From Peptococcaceae bacterium UBA3937 (lineage in GTDB: Bacteria > Bacillota > Peptococcia > DRI-13 > DTU073), in assembly GCA_002385735.1 (NCBI GenBank), contig DGEB01000068.1, positions 1-28,195 of the forward strand: 28,195 bases of DNA. Reading direction: 5' to 3'. The translations under genes were made by a program, and so were the position numbers. Positions 1 to 8,507 of this stretch are shown here, in pieces (position 1 is the first letter of the stretch; each line of letters opens with the position of its first letter). The notes beneath the pieces are model-generated. The model ran no database searches and was not told the DNA's origin. It was given only the letters and a program-made list of their open reading frames with translations.

Positions 1-479
1 GCTTCCGGAAGCTGAAAGCTATTCTTGGCGGAGTGGTCGTAAGGAGCGACAATGGTGGAATTAAGGCTTTGCTGGTCGGGCTCCGGGACGACTCCTTCAA
101 CGAGCAAAGAGAGAGGCAGGGGCAAAGAGAGAGGCAGGAGCAAAGAGAGAGGCAGGAGCATCAGGGGAGTCAGGAGCAACGGGAGAGACAGGAGCAGAAA
201 GAAGGGCCGGAGCAAAAAAAGGGGCCTCCCTTGGAGGCTCCTTTGCGCTACGTGGGGAAGGTTTTCAGCGGGTTAAAAGCTCAGGATTTAGCGCAAATCA
301 AGCAGCTCATCGCCGGTTTCGGGGAAGAGCAAACCCCTTTTATCAATCCCCCCGTTCCTGAAAAGGGTACGCGGCTAATTGGACTGCCCCCTTATCTGGC
401 GCTTAACCTTCAATATTTGGAATGGAGCGAAAACGGTGTTTTAAGAAACCCGGTCTTTTTGGGTTTTACGGAGGATTGA
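1..479 (+). CDS. ATP-dependent DNA ligase, C-terminal part (5' truncated by window edge)
   Basis: The reading frame is open from base 3, so this is the 3' end of a gene that begins outside the window; the GTG at 33 is internal. The visible part matches the C-terminal OB-fold of ATP-dependent DNA ligases of the LigD/LigC type: a KLK followed by a strand with alLVGL, then YVGKVFSGL, a PF motif, and the end motif LQYLEWSENGVLRNPVFLGF. This domain clamps nicked DNA for the nucleotidyl-transfer steps of strand sealing; in bacteria such ligases usually serve non-homologous end joining or stationary-phase repair. Between the LVGL strand and the YVGKV strand lies a very hydrophilic insertion of about 40 residues built from a six-residue repeat of QRERQE type. 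The domain assignment rests on these motifs; whether the full protein also has polymerase or nuclease domains cannot be seen. Confidence 0.8.
   Translation, partial: FRKLKAILGGVVVRSDNGGIKALLVGLRDDSFNEQRERQGQRERQEQRERQEHQGSQEQRERQEQKEGPEQKKGPPLEAPLRYVGKVFSGLKAQDLAQIKQLIAGFGEEQTPFINPPVPEKGTRLIGLPPYLALNLQYLEWSENGVLRNPVFLGFTED
105..212 (+). repeat. 18-bp tandem repeat, six units, inside the ligase gene
   Basis: Six consecutive 18-base units begin at 105, 123, 141, 159, 177 and 195; a decayed seventh covers 213-230. Units 2 and 3 are identical and unit 1 differs by one base. Units 4 to 6 are increasingly diverged. Each unit encodes six residues (QRERQG, QRERQE, QRERQE, HQGSQE, QRERQE, QKEGPE). 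Because 18 is a multiple of three, all frames stay open through the array, which explains the overlapping open frame at 52-276. Confidence 0.9.
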
Positions 480-502
480 TAAAATACCAAATACGGATTA
501 AT

Positions 503-535
503 AAATCCTGAATATTAAGGATTTCTCACTTTTTT
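503..535 (+). terminator. Weak possible terminator after the ligase gene
   Basis: A 7-bp stem (AAATCCT at 503-509 with AGGATTT at 518-524) has an 8-nt loop and is followed, after five other bases, by six T residues (530-535). The stem is AT-rich and the T run is displaced, so the call is weak. Confidence 0.3.
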
Positions 536-572
536 GTTATATATTTATATCACAATTATTTTACAAATCAGG

Positions 573-601
573 TTGCTTAAAAGGGGTAAATTATATAATA
601 T
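573..601 (+). promoter_or_regulatory. Possible sigma-A promoter for the ROK kinase
   Basis: TTGCTT (573-578) lies upstream of TATAAT (594-599) with a 15-nt spacer, or of TAATAT (596-601) with a 17-nt spacer. Either would place the transcript start near 606, about 55 bases before the chosen start codon. Neither arrangement is ideal. Confidence 0.4.
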
Positions 602-659
602 GGTAGTAGTGAATAAAATAATACATTCACAAATATTTAGTTTTTTCAGTGAGGAAAGC

Positions 660-1577
660 ATGGAAAATTACGCAGCAATCGGGATTGACGCGGGGGGAAC
701 GAATATTAAGGCGGGCTTGGTTGATGCCCAGGGCAATTTGTTGTCGGTCCAGGTGGTTCCTACCCGTAAAGAGCAAGGTTCGGAGCAGGTGTTAGCGCTG
801 ATTGGAGAAATGATTGCTTCGCTTTGTGCGTCTTCTGCCCGTAAGGTGCTGGGAGTGAGTGTGGCTTTGCCGGGCGGGGTGGATGACCAGGCCGGAAAAT
901 GCCTGTATTGTCCCAATCTTGGCTGGAAAGAGCTTCCCGTCAGGGAGATCCTCACGGCCCTAACCGGTCTTTCCGTGCGACTTGTTAATGATGCCAACGC
1001 GGCCTGCCTGGGCGAATACTTTTACGGCAAGGGGCGGCAGGCGAGGGCTTTTCTCAGTATTACCCTGGGAACCGGCATTGGGTCGGCGCTTGTTTTGCAA
1101 AACCAGCTTTACACCGGTCCTTTCGGAGCAGGGGTTGAAGCCGGGCATATGGTGGTTGAGCCGGCGGGCGCTTTATGTAATTGCGGCCGGCGGGGATGTT
1201 GGGAAACCATCGTTTCGGCTTCGGGTATTGTGCGGCGGGCTAAAGAAAAAATGCACAAGGAGCTAAGCGCGAAGGAAGTATTTCAATTGGCCCGCGAAGG
1301 GGACCCCCAGGCGCAGGCGATTGTGGAAGAAACCATCTTTTATTTAGCGATAGGGCTGGCTAATTTGATTAACCTGTTTAGCCCGGAGGAAATCAGGATC
1401 GGAGGGGGTGTGGCTCAGGCGGAGGAATTGTTTTCGAAGGAGTTGTATGCCCGGGTCGAGGAGAATGTTTATCCTACTTTAAAAGGTAAGGTGAAGATAG
1501 AGCAGTCTTCGCTCGGTTATTATTCCGGCATCATTGGGGCTTCCACTTTGTGGTTCCATGATATAAACATAATATAA
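660..1577 (+). CDS. ROK-family glucokinase
   Basis: Likely phosphorylates glucose with ATP to glucose-6-phosphate in the cytoplasm, supplying the glycogen genes that follow. The protein has 305 residues, normal for ROK sugar kinases. The phosphate-binding DAGGTNIK motif is at about residues 10-17. NDAN with the probable catalytic Asp111 follows. The ROK signature GH-x9-CxCGxxGCxE covers residues 162-182, with zinc ligands Cys173, Cys175 and Cys180. The ATG at 660 is chosen over an upstream frame opening at 534 because GAGGA precedes it (651-655) and the protein then begins just before the kinase core; the upstream stretch is AT-rich and holds the probable promoter. The gene sits 140 bases before the glycogen operon, which has its own promoter. 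ROK proteins also include kinases for mannose, fructose or N-acetylglucosamine, so glucose specificity is inferred from context. Confidence 0.88.
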   Translation: MENYAAIGIDAGGTNIKAGLVDAQGNLLSVQVVPTRKEQGSEQVLALIGEMIASLCASSARKVLGVSVALPGGVDDQAGKCLYCPNLGWKELPVREILTALTGLSVRLVNDANAACLGEYFYGKGRQARAFLSITLGTGIGSALVLQNQLYTGPFGAGVEAGHMVVEPAGALCNCGRRGCWETIVSASGIVRRAKEKMHKELSAKEVFQLAREGDPQAQAIVEETIFYLAIGLANLINLFSPEEIRIGGGVAQAEELFSKELYARVEENVYPTLKGKVKIEQSSLGYYSGIIGASTLWFHDINII

Positions 1578-1623
1578 CAATTTTCTCTTTTTCTATCTTA
1601 AAATGAATAATCTTAACCCCATT

Positions 1624-1650
1624 TTAGGCATTTTTCCTAGAAATTAGGCA
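1624..1650 (+). repeat. Direct repeat TTAGGCA x2 upstream of the glycogen promoter
   Basis: TTAGGCA occurs at 1624-1630 and 1644-1650, 20 bp apart (about two helical turns), ending 13 bp before the -35 box. A small inverted repeat, CCTA-N5-TAGG, lies between and overlaps the second copy. The pair could be a regulator site, but the function is inferred from placement only. Confidence 0.35.
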
Positions 1651-1663
1651 ATTAACAGCCATA

Positions 1664-1692
1664 TTGACAATTATAAAAATTGTCCATAAAAT
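1664..1692 (+). promoter_or_regulatory. Sigma-A promoter of the glycogen operon
   Basis: A consensus TTGACA (1664-1669) is followed after exactly 17 bases by TAAAAT (1687-1692). Transcription would start near 1699. The spacer contains a perfect inverted repeat, listed separately. No comparably strong promoter is seen further downstream before 15335, which supports one long transcript. Confidence 0.8.
1666..1684. promoter_or_regulatory. Palindromic operator candidate in the glycogen promoter
   Basis: GACAATT (1666-1672) and AATTGTC (1678-1684) form a perfect 7-bp inverted repeat around ATAAA. It begins inside the -35 box and fills most of the spacer up to two bases before the -10 box. A dimeric regulator bound here would block RNA polymerase, so this is a repressor-operator candidate. 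No regulator gene is adjacent. Confidence 0.5.
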
Positions 1693-1716
1693 TATTAGAT
1701 GAAGGGGTGCATTAGT

Positions 1717-3636
1717 GTGCTGGACAGCGGACCAACTCCCTACGAAATATATCTTTTTCAGCAGGGTAAACTGTACAAAAGCTACGAAATGTTCGGCGCT
1801 TTTGAAGGCAGAGAAAAAGGGAAAAAAGGAGTGCGGTTTTCGGTCTGGGCCCCCAATGCCGTGGAAGTGCGCGTAATGGGACAATTTAATGGCTGGAACG
1901 GTTATTTAAACCCGATGAAAAAAATCCCCGACTCCGGCGTGTGGACTACTTTTATCCCCGGGGCGAAAAACGGGGATGCTTACAAGTACGAGATTATCAC
2001 CTCTTCCGGTCAGGTCCTGCATAAAGCCGATCCCTATGCCTTTTGGGCGGAAGTACGACCCAGGTCGGCCTCCCGTGTTTTTAATTTACAGGGTTATCAG
2101 TGGGGCGACCAGGAATGGATGGAAAAAAGGCAGCAGCCGCAGGAGCTCTTTAACCGGCCCCATCTGATTTACGAGGTCCAGCTCGGTTCCTGGAAACTGA
2201 AGGAAGACGGCAGTTTTTATACATACCGTGAACTGGCCGAGGAATTGGTTGACTACGTAGCGGAGATGGGCTACACCCATATCGAACTGTTGCCGGTTTG
2301 CGAGCATCCTTTTGATGGTTCCTGGGGATATCAGATTACCGGCTATTATGCGGTGACGAGCCGTTATGGCACTCCTCATGATTTTATGTATTTTGTGGAC
2401 CGGTGCCATCAAAAAGGCATAGGGGTGATTCTGGATTGGGTTCCGGGCCATTTTTGTAAAGATGCCCATGGTCTGGCCAGTTTTGACGGTCAGTACCTGT
2501 ACGAGAGCGAAGAAATTCGCGACTGGGGGACCATGAAGTTTGATTTTGGCCGGCCGCAAGTGCAAAGTTTCCTGATTTCCAACGCCATTTTCTGGTTTGA
2601 CCTTTATCATATTGACGGGCTGCGGGTGGATGCCGTTGCCAGTATGCTTTATTTGGACTACGGCAAGAAACCTGGTGAGTGGACCCCTAATCAATACGGG
2701 GGGAACGGCGACTTAAACGCCATCAGTTTTATCAAGAAGCTCAATGAAGTTTGTTTTTCTTATTTTCCCAATGCCCTGATGATTGCCGAAGAGTCCACCG
2801 AATGGCCTTTGGTAACCGGGCCGACCTATGCCGGGGGCTTGGGTTTCAATTACAAATGGAACATGGGTTGGATGAACGATTGCTTGGAATATATGTCGAA
2901 AGACCCTGTTTATAGAAAGTGGCATCATAATTTATTGACCTTTTCCTTTATGTATGCCTTTTCAGAGAATTTCATCCTGCCCTTGTCCCACGATGAAGTG
3001 GTGCATGGGAAAAGGCCCCTGATTGACAAAATGCCCGGGGATTACTGGCAGAAATTCGCTAATTATCGCACCTTCCTTGGTTATATGATGGCGCATCCCG
3101 GGAAAAAGCTCCTGTTCATGGGCGGCGAGTTTGCCCAGTTTATCGAATGGCGGTACTACGAAGGGCTGGAATGGCATCTGCTTAATTATGAAATGCACCG
3201 CAAAATCCATCATTATGTGAAAACTTTAAACTGGTTTTACCGGAAGGAGAACGCCTTCTGGGATCTGGACCACAGTTGGGAAGGTTTTCAATGGATTGAC
3301 TGCCATAATAATGAACAAAGCATTCTCGTTTTTGTGCGCTGGAATAAGGATAAAGACAATTTCATCCTCGTGCTTTGCAATTTCACACCGCAGTACTACG
3401 AGAATTTCCGGATCGGCGTGCCTTGTCCGGGGGTTTATAAGGAAGTTTTCAACAGCGATTTGGAGTGCTACGGCGGATCCGGGAAAGGCAATGAAGGTCT
3501 CTTGCCGACGGAAGAGGTCGTGATGCATGGGCAACCAAATTCGTTAGTGATCAAAGTACCACCTTTGGCTTGCGTGTTTTTTAAGAAAGAACGAGAAATA
3601 AAGCCCAGTCTTTTAGGGGAAGATAATGAAGGGTAA
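1717..3636 (+). CDS. glgB: 1,4-alpha-glucan branching enzyme (GH13)
   Basis: Cuts an alpha-1,4 glucan chain and re-attaches it by an alpha-1,6 bond, making the branches of glycogen. From the GTG at 1717 the protein has 639 residues, within the family range. An N-terminal CBM48 domain (VRFSVWAPNAVEVRVMG) precedes the GH13 barrel. Region I is DWVPGHF. The nucleophile Asp305 is in GLRVDAVASM, the acid/base Glu358 in IAEEST and Asp426 in SHDEVVHGK. GTG 1717 is preferred because AAGGGG (1702-1707) lies nine bases upstream, and the in-frame ATG at 1699 coincides with the predicted transcript start, so it would have no leader. This is the first gene of the operon; glgP follows after 21 bases. Confidence 0.95.
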   Translation: MLDSGPTPYEIYLFQQGKLYKSYEMFGAFEGREKGKKGVRFSVWAPNAVEVRVMGQFNGWNGYLNPMKKIPDSGVWTTFIPGAKNGDAYKYEIITSSGQVLHKADPYAFWAEVRPRSASRVFNLQGYQWGDQEWMEKRQQPQELFNRPHLIYEVQLGSWKLKEDGSFYTYRELAEELVDYVAEMGYTHIELLPVCEHPFDGSWGYQITGYYAVTSRYGTPHDFMYFVDRCHQKGIGVILDWVPGHFCKDAHGLASFDGQYLYESEEIRDWGTMKFDFGRPQVQSFLISNAIFWFDLYHIDGLRVDAVASMLYLDYGKKPGEWTPNQYGGNGDLNAISFIKKLNEVCFSYFPNALMIAEESTEWPLVTGPTYAGGLGFNYKWNMGWMNDCLEYMSKDPVYRKWHHNLLTFSFMYAFSENFILPLSHDEVVHGKRPLIDKMPGDYWQKFANYRTFLGYMMAHPGKKLLFMGGEFAQFIEWRYYEGLEWHLLNYEMHRKIHHYVKTLNWFYRKENAFWDLDHSWEGFQWIDCHNNEQSILVFVRWNKDKDNFILVLCNFTPQYYENFRIGVPCPGVYKEVFNSDLECYGGSGKGNEGLLPTEEVVMHGQPNSLVIKVPPLACVFFKKEREIKPSLLGEDNEG

Positions 3637-3657
3637 TCATTGAGCAGGAGGGTTTGC

Positions 3658-6075
3658 ATGTTTACGGATAAAAACTCATTCAAAGAGGCTTACTTAAATA
3701 AATTCATCAAAACCTATGGCAAGCCGCTGGAAGAAGGTAGTATTCAAGAGAAATACGATGTTCTGGCTCGTTTGGTTCGTGATTATCTGACTGATTGCTG
3801 GTATGAAACCAATCAGTATTACAAGAGTAAAAAAGTAAAAGAAGTTTATTACTTCTCCATTGAGTTTTTGATAGGGCGCCTTTTGACCAACAATCTGGTG
3901 AATCTGGGGATCAAAAACATGGTCAAGGAAGGGCTGGAGGATTTAGGCATCAGCCTGACCGATTTGGAGAATGAGGAGCCGGAGGCCGGTTTAGGCAGCG
4001 GCGGGCTGGGGCGCCTGGCCGCCGATTTCATGGATTCCCTGGCTTCCCAGGGTTTGCCGGGGCATGGCTGTGGGATCCGCTACCGTTACGGCTTGTTTGA
4101 CCAAAAGATTGAAAACGGCGAGCAGGTGGAAATACCGGATGATTGGCTGAAAAACGGTTACCTGTGGGAATTCCGGAGACCGGATAAAGCAGTCGAGGTC
4201 AGGTTTGGCGGCAAAGTCCGGGTCCAGTACGTGGATGCCCGGATGGTGTTCAGCCATGAAGAGTATGAGTCGGCCTTAGCGGTGCCTTATGACATCCCGA
4301 TGGTCGGCTACCGGAACAATATTGTCAATACCTTGCGGTTATGGAGTGCGGAAGCTCCGGAAGAGGATTTTGATTTTTCTTCTTTTCAACGGGGAGATTA
4401 CATGAAAGCCGTGGAAAGAAAGTATGCCGCAGAGTCTGTCTCGCAAATCCTCTATCCTGATGATACATATTACGAAGGAAGGAGGCTCAGGTTAAAACAA
4501 CAATACTTTTTTGTCTCGGCAGGGCTGCAGAGCATTATCCGCCGGTATAAAAAGCGTTACTTGACCTTCCATAGCTTCCCCGACAAGGTGGCGATCCACA
4601 TTAATGATACCCATCCGGCTCTGGTGATTCCCGAATTAATGCGTATTCTAATCGACGAAGAAGGAATGGGCTGGGATGAAGCCTGGCGCATTACGGTCGC
4701 TACCGTGTCCTATACGAACCACACGATTATGCCGGAAGCTTTGGAAAAATGGCCCATTGAAATGTTTAGGGAGCTGTTGCCCCGGATTTTCATGATCGTG
4801 GAAGAAATCAACGAACGGTTTTGCCAGGAATTATGGAACCGGTACGGTGATTTGGAAAAAGTCCGGGAAATGGCGATCGTCAGTGACGGTTATGTGCGGA
4901 TGGCGCACCTAGCCATCGTAGGGAGCAACAGTGTCAACGGGGTTGCGAAGATCCATTCGGAAATTCTGAAGAAACAAGTAATGCATCCGTTCTATGAGTA
5001 CTATCCTTATAAGTTTAATAATAAAACCAACGGCATTACCCACCGGAGATGGCTTTTGATGGCCAATTCCCGTTTGGCCCGTTTAATCACGGATACCATT
5101 GGCACGGGCTGGATTAAACATCCCAGTGATTTGATTAATCTCCTGCCCTATAAGGATGACCGGTTTTTCCAGGAGGAATTTGCCCAGATTAAACTGGCCA
5201 ACAAGGAAAGACTGGCCAAATACATCAAGGAAAACACGGGTTGGGTCGTTGATCCCCATTCGATTTTTGATGTGCATATTAAAAGGATTCATGCTTACAA
5301 GCGGCAACTGATGAATGCCCTGCATATCCTGCATCTTTATAACAGGTTATTGGAGGATCCTCATTTGCAGATGAATCCGCGCACCTTTATTTTTGCCGGT
5401 AAGGCTGCTCCTGGGTATTATTTAGCGAAAAAGGTAATCAAGCTGATTAATGTATTAGCCAATAAAATCAATAATGACAAACGGATTGGAGGGAAGCTGA
5501 AGGTAGTCTTTTTGGAGAATTATAATGTCTCACTGGCAGAATTGATTATTCCGTCCGCCGAAGTGAGCGAGCAAATCTCGACGGCCAGCAAAGAGGCTTC
5601 GGGGACCGGCAACATGAAGTTCATCTTAAACGGCGCGGTCACCATCGGAACCCTGGACGGGGCCAATATCGAGATTTTTGAACGGGTCGGCCCGGAGAAC
5701 TTCTTTGTCTTTGGTTTAACGGCCGGGGAAGTCTTGAATTATTACAAGTATGGTGGTTATTCTTCCTGGAGTATTTACAACCGGGAAGAAAAGGTAAAAA
5801 GGATAACCGATCAACTGATTAACGGTTTTTTAGGGCCGGACAAGGAAGAATTCATGGTGATTTACGACCATCTCTTAACCTATAATGACGAGTTCTTCGT
5901 ATTGAAAGATTTTTGTTCCTATGTGGTGGCCCAGGAAAAAATCGATGAGTTATATAGTAACCGGCAGAAATGGTTACAAATGGGGATTACCAATGTTGCT
6001 CATGCCGGTGTCTTTTCCAGTGACCGGACGATTAACGAATATTCGGTGGGAATTTGGAATCTGAAACCGGTATAG
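3658..6075 (+). CDS. glgP: Glycogen phosphorylase
   Basis: Releases glucose-1-phosphate from the non-reducing ends of glycogen or maltodextrin using phosphate and pyridoxal phosphate. The protein has 805 residues, typical of the GT35 family. The hallmark EASGTGNMKF is present with the PLP-binding Lys654, continuing into a conserved TIGTLDGANIE. N-terminal landmarks include the AGLGSGGLGRLAA glycine-rich loop, and the conserved NDTHPAL follows further on. The ATG at 3658 is chosen over a TTG at 3640 because AGGAGGG (3646-3652) stands five bases before it, and the TTG has no comparable site. It lies between glgB and glgC in the same operon, so synthesis and breakdown are made from one transcript. 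Confidence 0.96.
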   Translation: MFTDKNSFKEAYLNKFIKTYGKPLEEGSIQEKYDVLARLVRDYLTDCWYETNQYYKSKKVKEVYYFSIEFLIGRLLTNNLVNLGIKNMVKEGLEDLGISLTDLENEEPEAGLGSGGLGRLAADFMDSLASQGLPGHGCGIRYRYGLFDQKIENGEQVEIPDDWLKNGYLWEFRRPDKAVEVRFGGKVRVQYVDARMVFSHEEYESALAVPYDIPMVGYRNNIVNTLRLWSAEAPEEDFDFSSFQRGDYMKAVERKYAAESVSQILYPDDTYYEGRRLRLKQQYFFVSAGLQSIIRRYKKRYLTFHSFPDKVAIHINDTHPALVIPELMRILIDEEGMGWDEAWRITVATVSYTNHTIMPEALEKWPIEMFRELLPRIFMIVEEINERFCQELWNRYGDLEKVREMAIVSDGYVRMAHLAIVGSNSVNGVAKIHSEILKKQVMHPFYEYYPYKFNNKTNGITHRRWLLMANSRLARLITDTIGTGWIKHPSDLINLLPYKDDRFFQEEFAQIKLANKERLAKYIKENTGWVVDPHSIFDVHIKRIHAYKRQLMNALHILHLYNRLLEDPHLQMNPRTFIFAGKAAPGYYLAKKVIKLINVLANKINNDKRIGGKLKVVFLENYNVSLAELIIPSAEVSEQISTASKEASGTGNMKFILNGAVTIGTLDGANIEIFERVGPENFFVFGLTAGEVLNYYKYGGYSSWSIYNREEKVKRITDQLINGFLGPDKEEFMVIYDHLLTYNDEFFVLKDFCSYVVAQEKIDELYSNRQKWLQMGITNVAHAGVFSSDRTINEYSVGIWNLKPV

Positions 6076-6124
6076 CCGAGCATAAGGGGGAAGACTTGTA
6101 TAAATAAAACCAGGAGATGAAAAT

Positions 6125-7336
6125 ATGAAAAGTAAAGAGTGTATTGCGATGCTTCTTGCTGGGGGGCAGGGAAGCCGGTTAAGGCTTCTCACCAAAAATC
6201 TAGCGAAGCCCGCGGTGCCTTTCGGAGGTAAATATAGGATTATTGATTTTAGCCTTAGTAATTGTGTAAACTCAGGCATCGACACCGTGGGCGTTTTAAC
6301 ACAGTACAAACCTCAGGTGCTTAATTCGTATATCGGGATCGGTGATGCCTGGGATTTCCATTGTTACGGTAGTCATGGCGGGGTTACCATTTTGCCGCCT
6401 TATGAACGGGAAGACGGCGGGGAGTTTTACAAGGGAACAGCCCATGCCATCTACCAGAATATCGACTTTATTGATAAGTATAACCCCGAGTATGTTTTAA
6501 TTCTTTCCGGCGACCATATTTACAAAATGGATTATTCGCTAATGTTGGAAGAACATAAGAAAAACGATGCAGAAGTAACTATTTCGGTAATAGAAGTACC
6601 TTGGGAGGAAGCGTCACGTTTTGGGATTATGAATACTGACCAGGAGGGCCGGATTGTCCAGTTCGAAGAAAAACCCATCTGTCCGAAGAGTAATCTGGCT
6701 TCCATGGGTGTGTATATATTTAACTGGGGTGTTTTGAAAGAATACCTGATCAGAGATGCTGCGGATAAGGAGTCGGCCCATGACTTCGGAAAGAATGTTA
6801 TCCCGCGGATGCTCCAGGACAGTTTGAAAATGTACGCCTATGCTTTTCAGGGATACTGGCGAGATGTGGGAACAGTGGAAAGTTACTGGGAAGCCAGTAT
6901 GGATATTTTGGATGACCAGGGATGTCTGACCTTTTTCGATAATGATTGGCGGATTTATTCCGCACCTTCCTTACAGGCTCCTCATTATATCAGTAGCAAA
7001 GCGGAAATCGAAGATTCCTTAATCTCGGATGGCTGCGCCATCGAAGGGAAAGTTGAGCATTCTATCTTATTTCCAGGGGTATTTGTCGGACAAGAATCCC
7101 TGATTAAAGATTCCATCATCATGCCTGGCGTAAGAATCGGGCGCAGGGTGAAAATTGAAAAAGCGATTATCGGAGAAAACACGGTCGTCGGAGACGGTTC
7201 ATATATCGGTGCCGATGGCATTACGGTGATTGAGGATAGCATTACTATGCCGGAGAATACGCAAGTGGGGCGACTGTTACGCCTGAAAAAGAAGACCAAA
7301 GAGGAGGAGGAGGATGTAAAGGAATTACTTGGTTAA
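6125..7336 (+). CDS. glgC: Glucose-1-phosphate adenylyltransferase, catalytic subunit
   Basis: Makes ADP-glucose and pyrophosphate from ATP and glucose-1-phosphate, the committed step of bacterial glycogen synthesis. The 403-residue protein starts at an ATG behind AGGAGAT. Visible motifs are the nucleotide loop AGGQGSRL with [28 protein letters not shown] with the catalytic Asp, the glucose-1-phosphate motif FEEKP and WRDVGT. A C-terminal left-handed beta-helix follows, rich in hexapeptide-like repeats (for example [14 protein letters not shown]). The catalytic motifs are intact, unlike the paralogue just downstream. In Bacillus-type bacteria GlgC and GlgD form a mixed tetramer, and the adjacency here fits that. 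Confidence 0.96.
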   Translation: MKSKECIAMLLAGGQGSRLRLLTKNLAKPAVPFGGKYRIIDFSLSNCVNSGIDTVGVLTQYKPQVLNSYIGIGDAWDFHCYGSHGGVTILPPYEREDGGEFYKGTAHAIYQNIDFIDKYNPEYVLILSGDHIYKMDYSLMLEEHKKNDAEVTISVIEVPWEEASRFGIMNTDQEGRIVQFEEKPICPKSNLASMGVYIFNWGVLKEYLIRDAADKESAHDFGKNVIPRMLQDSLKMYAYAFQGYWRDVGTVESYWEASMDILDDQGCLTFFDNDWRIYSAPSLQAPHYISSKAEIEDSLISDGCAIEGKVEHSILFPGVFVGQESLIKDSIIMPGVRIGRRVKIEKAIIGENTVVGDGSYIGADGITVIEDSITMPENTQVGRLLRLKKKTKEEEEDVKELLG

Positions 7337-7372
7337 GGAACATTGATCATTAATAAAAGGGGAATCAAGAAA

Positions 7373-8506
7373 ATGAAAGAAGTAATGGGGCTAATTCATC
7401 ATGTTAAGGATGAAAAGGCTTTTCGACAAATAACTAAAAATCGGTGTGTGGCAGCGATCCCGTTTGGGGGAAAATACCGGCTGGTCGATTTCCCTTTGTC
7501 CAATATGGTTAATGCCGGGATCTCCAATATTGGCATCATTACCTCTTTCAATATGCGCTCCTTGCTGGAGCATTTGGGCAGAGGGGAAGATTGGGGCTTA
7601 GACCGGAAAAAGGACGGGTTGTTTATCCTGCCTACAGCTTCCATTGACAGCGCCAACAACAAGCGGAAAGTAGACCTGGAGGATTTCTACGCTAATCTTG
7701 ACTACTTGGAAAAGAGCAAGCAGGAGTATGTTTTAATTACCGGCAGTAATATTGTATGCAATCTTGATTTGCGCAAAGTAGGGGCTTTTCACAAAAAGAA
7801 TGAAGCGGATGTTACCATTGTTTATCAAGACGGCTATCAGTTTTTGGATCTTGACATCAAGCGGGGCGTCTACCTGCAAAAAGACGACGATGGCCGGATT
7901 TTGGCCATTGAGGCAGGGGCTCCTTCCCCCGGCAACGTAGTATCGATGGATATGTATTTGCTGAAAAAATCCCTTTTAATGTCCTTCTTTGAAGAAGGAG
8001 AAATCAACGGCAAATGGGATCTGATTAGTGATTTTTTGACTTCCCGGGTGCGGGATCTTAGGATATATGGTTTTCCCTATCAAGGTTATCTGGCCATTGT
8101 TAATTCATGGCAAAGCTTGTTTAAACATCAACTGGAGCTCCTGGACAGCCGTGTCGTCCAAAAACTGTTTAATCCCAAGCGGATGATTTATACGAAAATT
8201 AAGGATGGACCGCCCACCAGATATTGCGGCGGTGCGGAGGTTTGTAACGTTTTAGCTTCCAACGGCTGTGTGATTGAGGGTAAAGTGGAAAATTGCATTA
8301 TGTTTAGGAAAGTGAAAATTGGCCGGGGGGCCGTTATCCGTAACAGTATCCTCATGCCCAAAGTAGAGATTGGCGAAAATGTGGTTTTGGACAGGGTTAT
8401 TTTAGATAAAGGTGTCAGTGTACACAAGGGCACGAAACTGATTAGTCAAAACGAGGATCCGATCATTATTCCTAAAAATATAAAGGTTAGGGAGGGTTCT
8501 GTTTAA
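7373..8506 (+). CDS. glgD: ADP-glucose pyrophosphorylase regulatory subunit
   Basis: A 377-residue paralogue of GlgC. It retains IPFGGKYRLVDFPLSN and the C-terminal beta-helix, but lacks the catalytic features: the GGQGSRL nucleotide loop is absent, the SGDH motif reads TGSN, FEEKP is missing and WRDVGT is replaced by YLAIVNSW. This pattern is characteristic of GlgD, which is poorly active or inactive alone and modifies GlgC. The ATG at 7373 is chosen over a TTG at 7343 because AAAAGGGGA lies about ten bases before it and the longer form adds unmatched residues. It begins 36 bases after glgC and its stop is one base from the glgA start. Confidence 0.93.
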   Translation: MKEVMGLIHHVKDEKAFRQITKNRCVAAIPFGGKYRLVDFPLSNMVNAGISNIGIITSFNMRSLLEHLGRGEDWGLDRKKDGLFILPTASIDSANNKRKVDLEDFYANLDYLEKSKQEYVLITGSNIVCNLDLRKVGAFHKKNEADVTIVYQDGYQFLDLDIKRGVYLQKDDDGRILAIEAGAPSPGNVVSMDMYLLKKSLLMSFFEEGEINGKWDLISDFLTSRVRDLRIYGFPYQGYLAIVNSWQSLFKHQLELLDSRVVQKLFNPKRMIYTKIKDGPPTRYCGGAEVCNVLASNGCVIEGKVENCIMFRKVKIGRGAVIRNSILMPKVEIGENVVLDRVILDKGVSVHKGTKLISQNEDPIIIPKNIKVREGSV

Positions 8507-8507
8507 A

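Noticed and set aside
105..230. CRISPR-like array
   Set aside because: Units are directly contiguous without spacers and lie in-frame inside a coding region.
52..276. Open frame through the 18-bp repeat in the other frame (Lys/Arg/Gly-Ser rich)
   Set aside because: It is a by-product of an 18-bp repeat, which stays open in every frame; the frame at 3-479 has clear ligase homology on both sides.
1699..1716. ATG at 1699 as glgB start
   Set aside because: It falls at the predicted transcript start and would overlap the AAGGGG ribosome site used by GTG 1717; leaderless initiation is less likely here.
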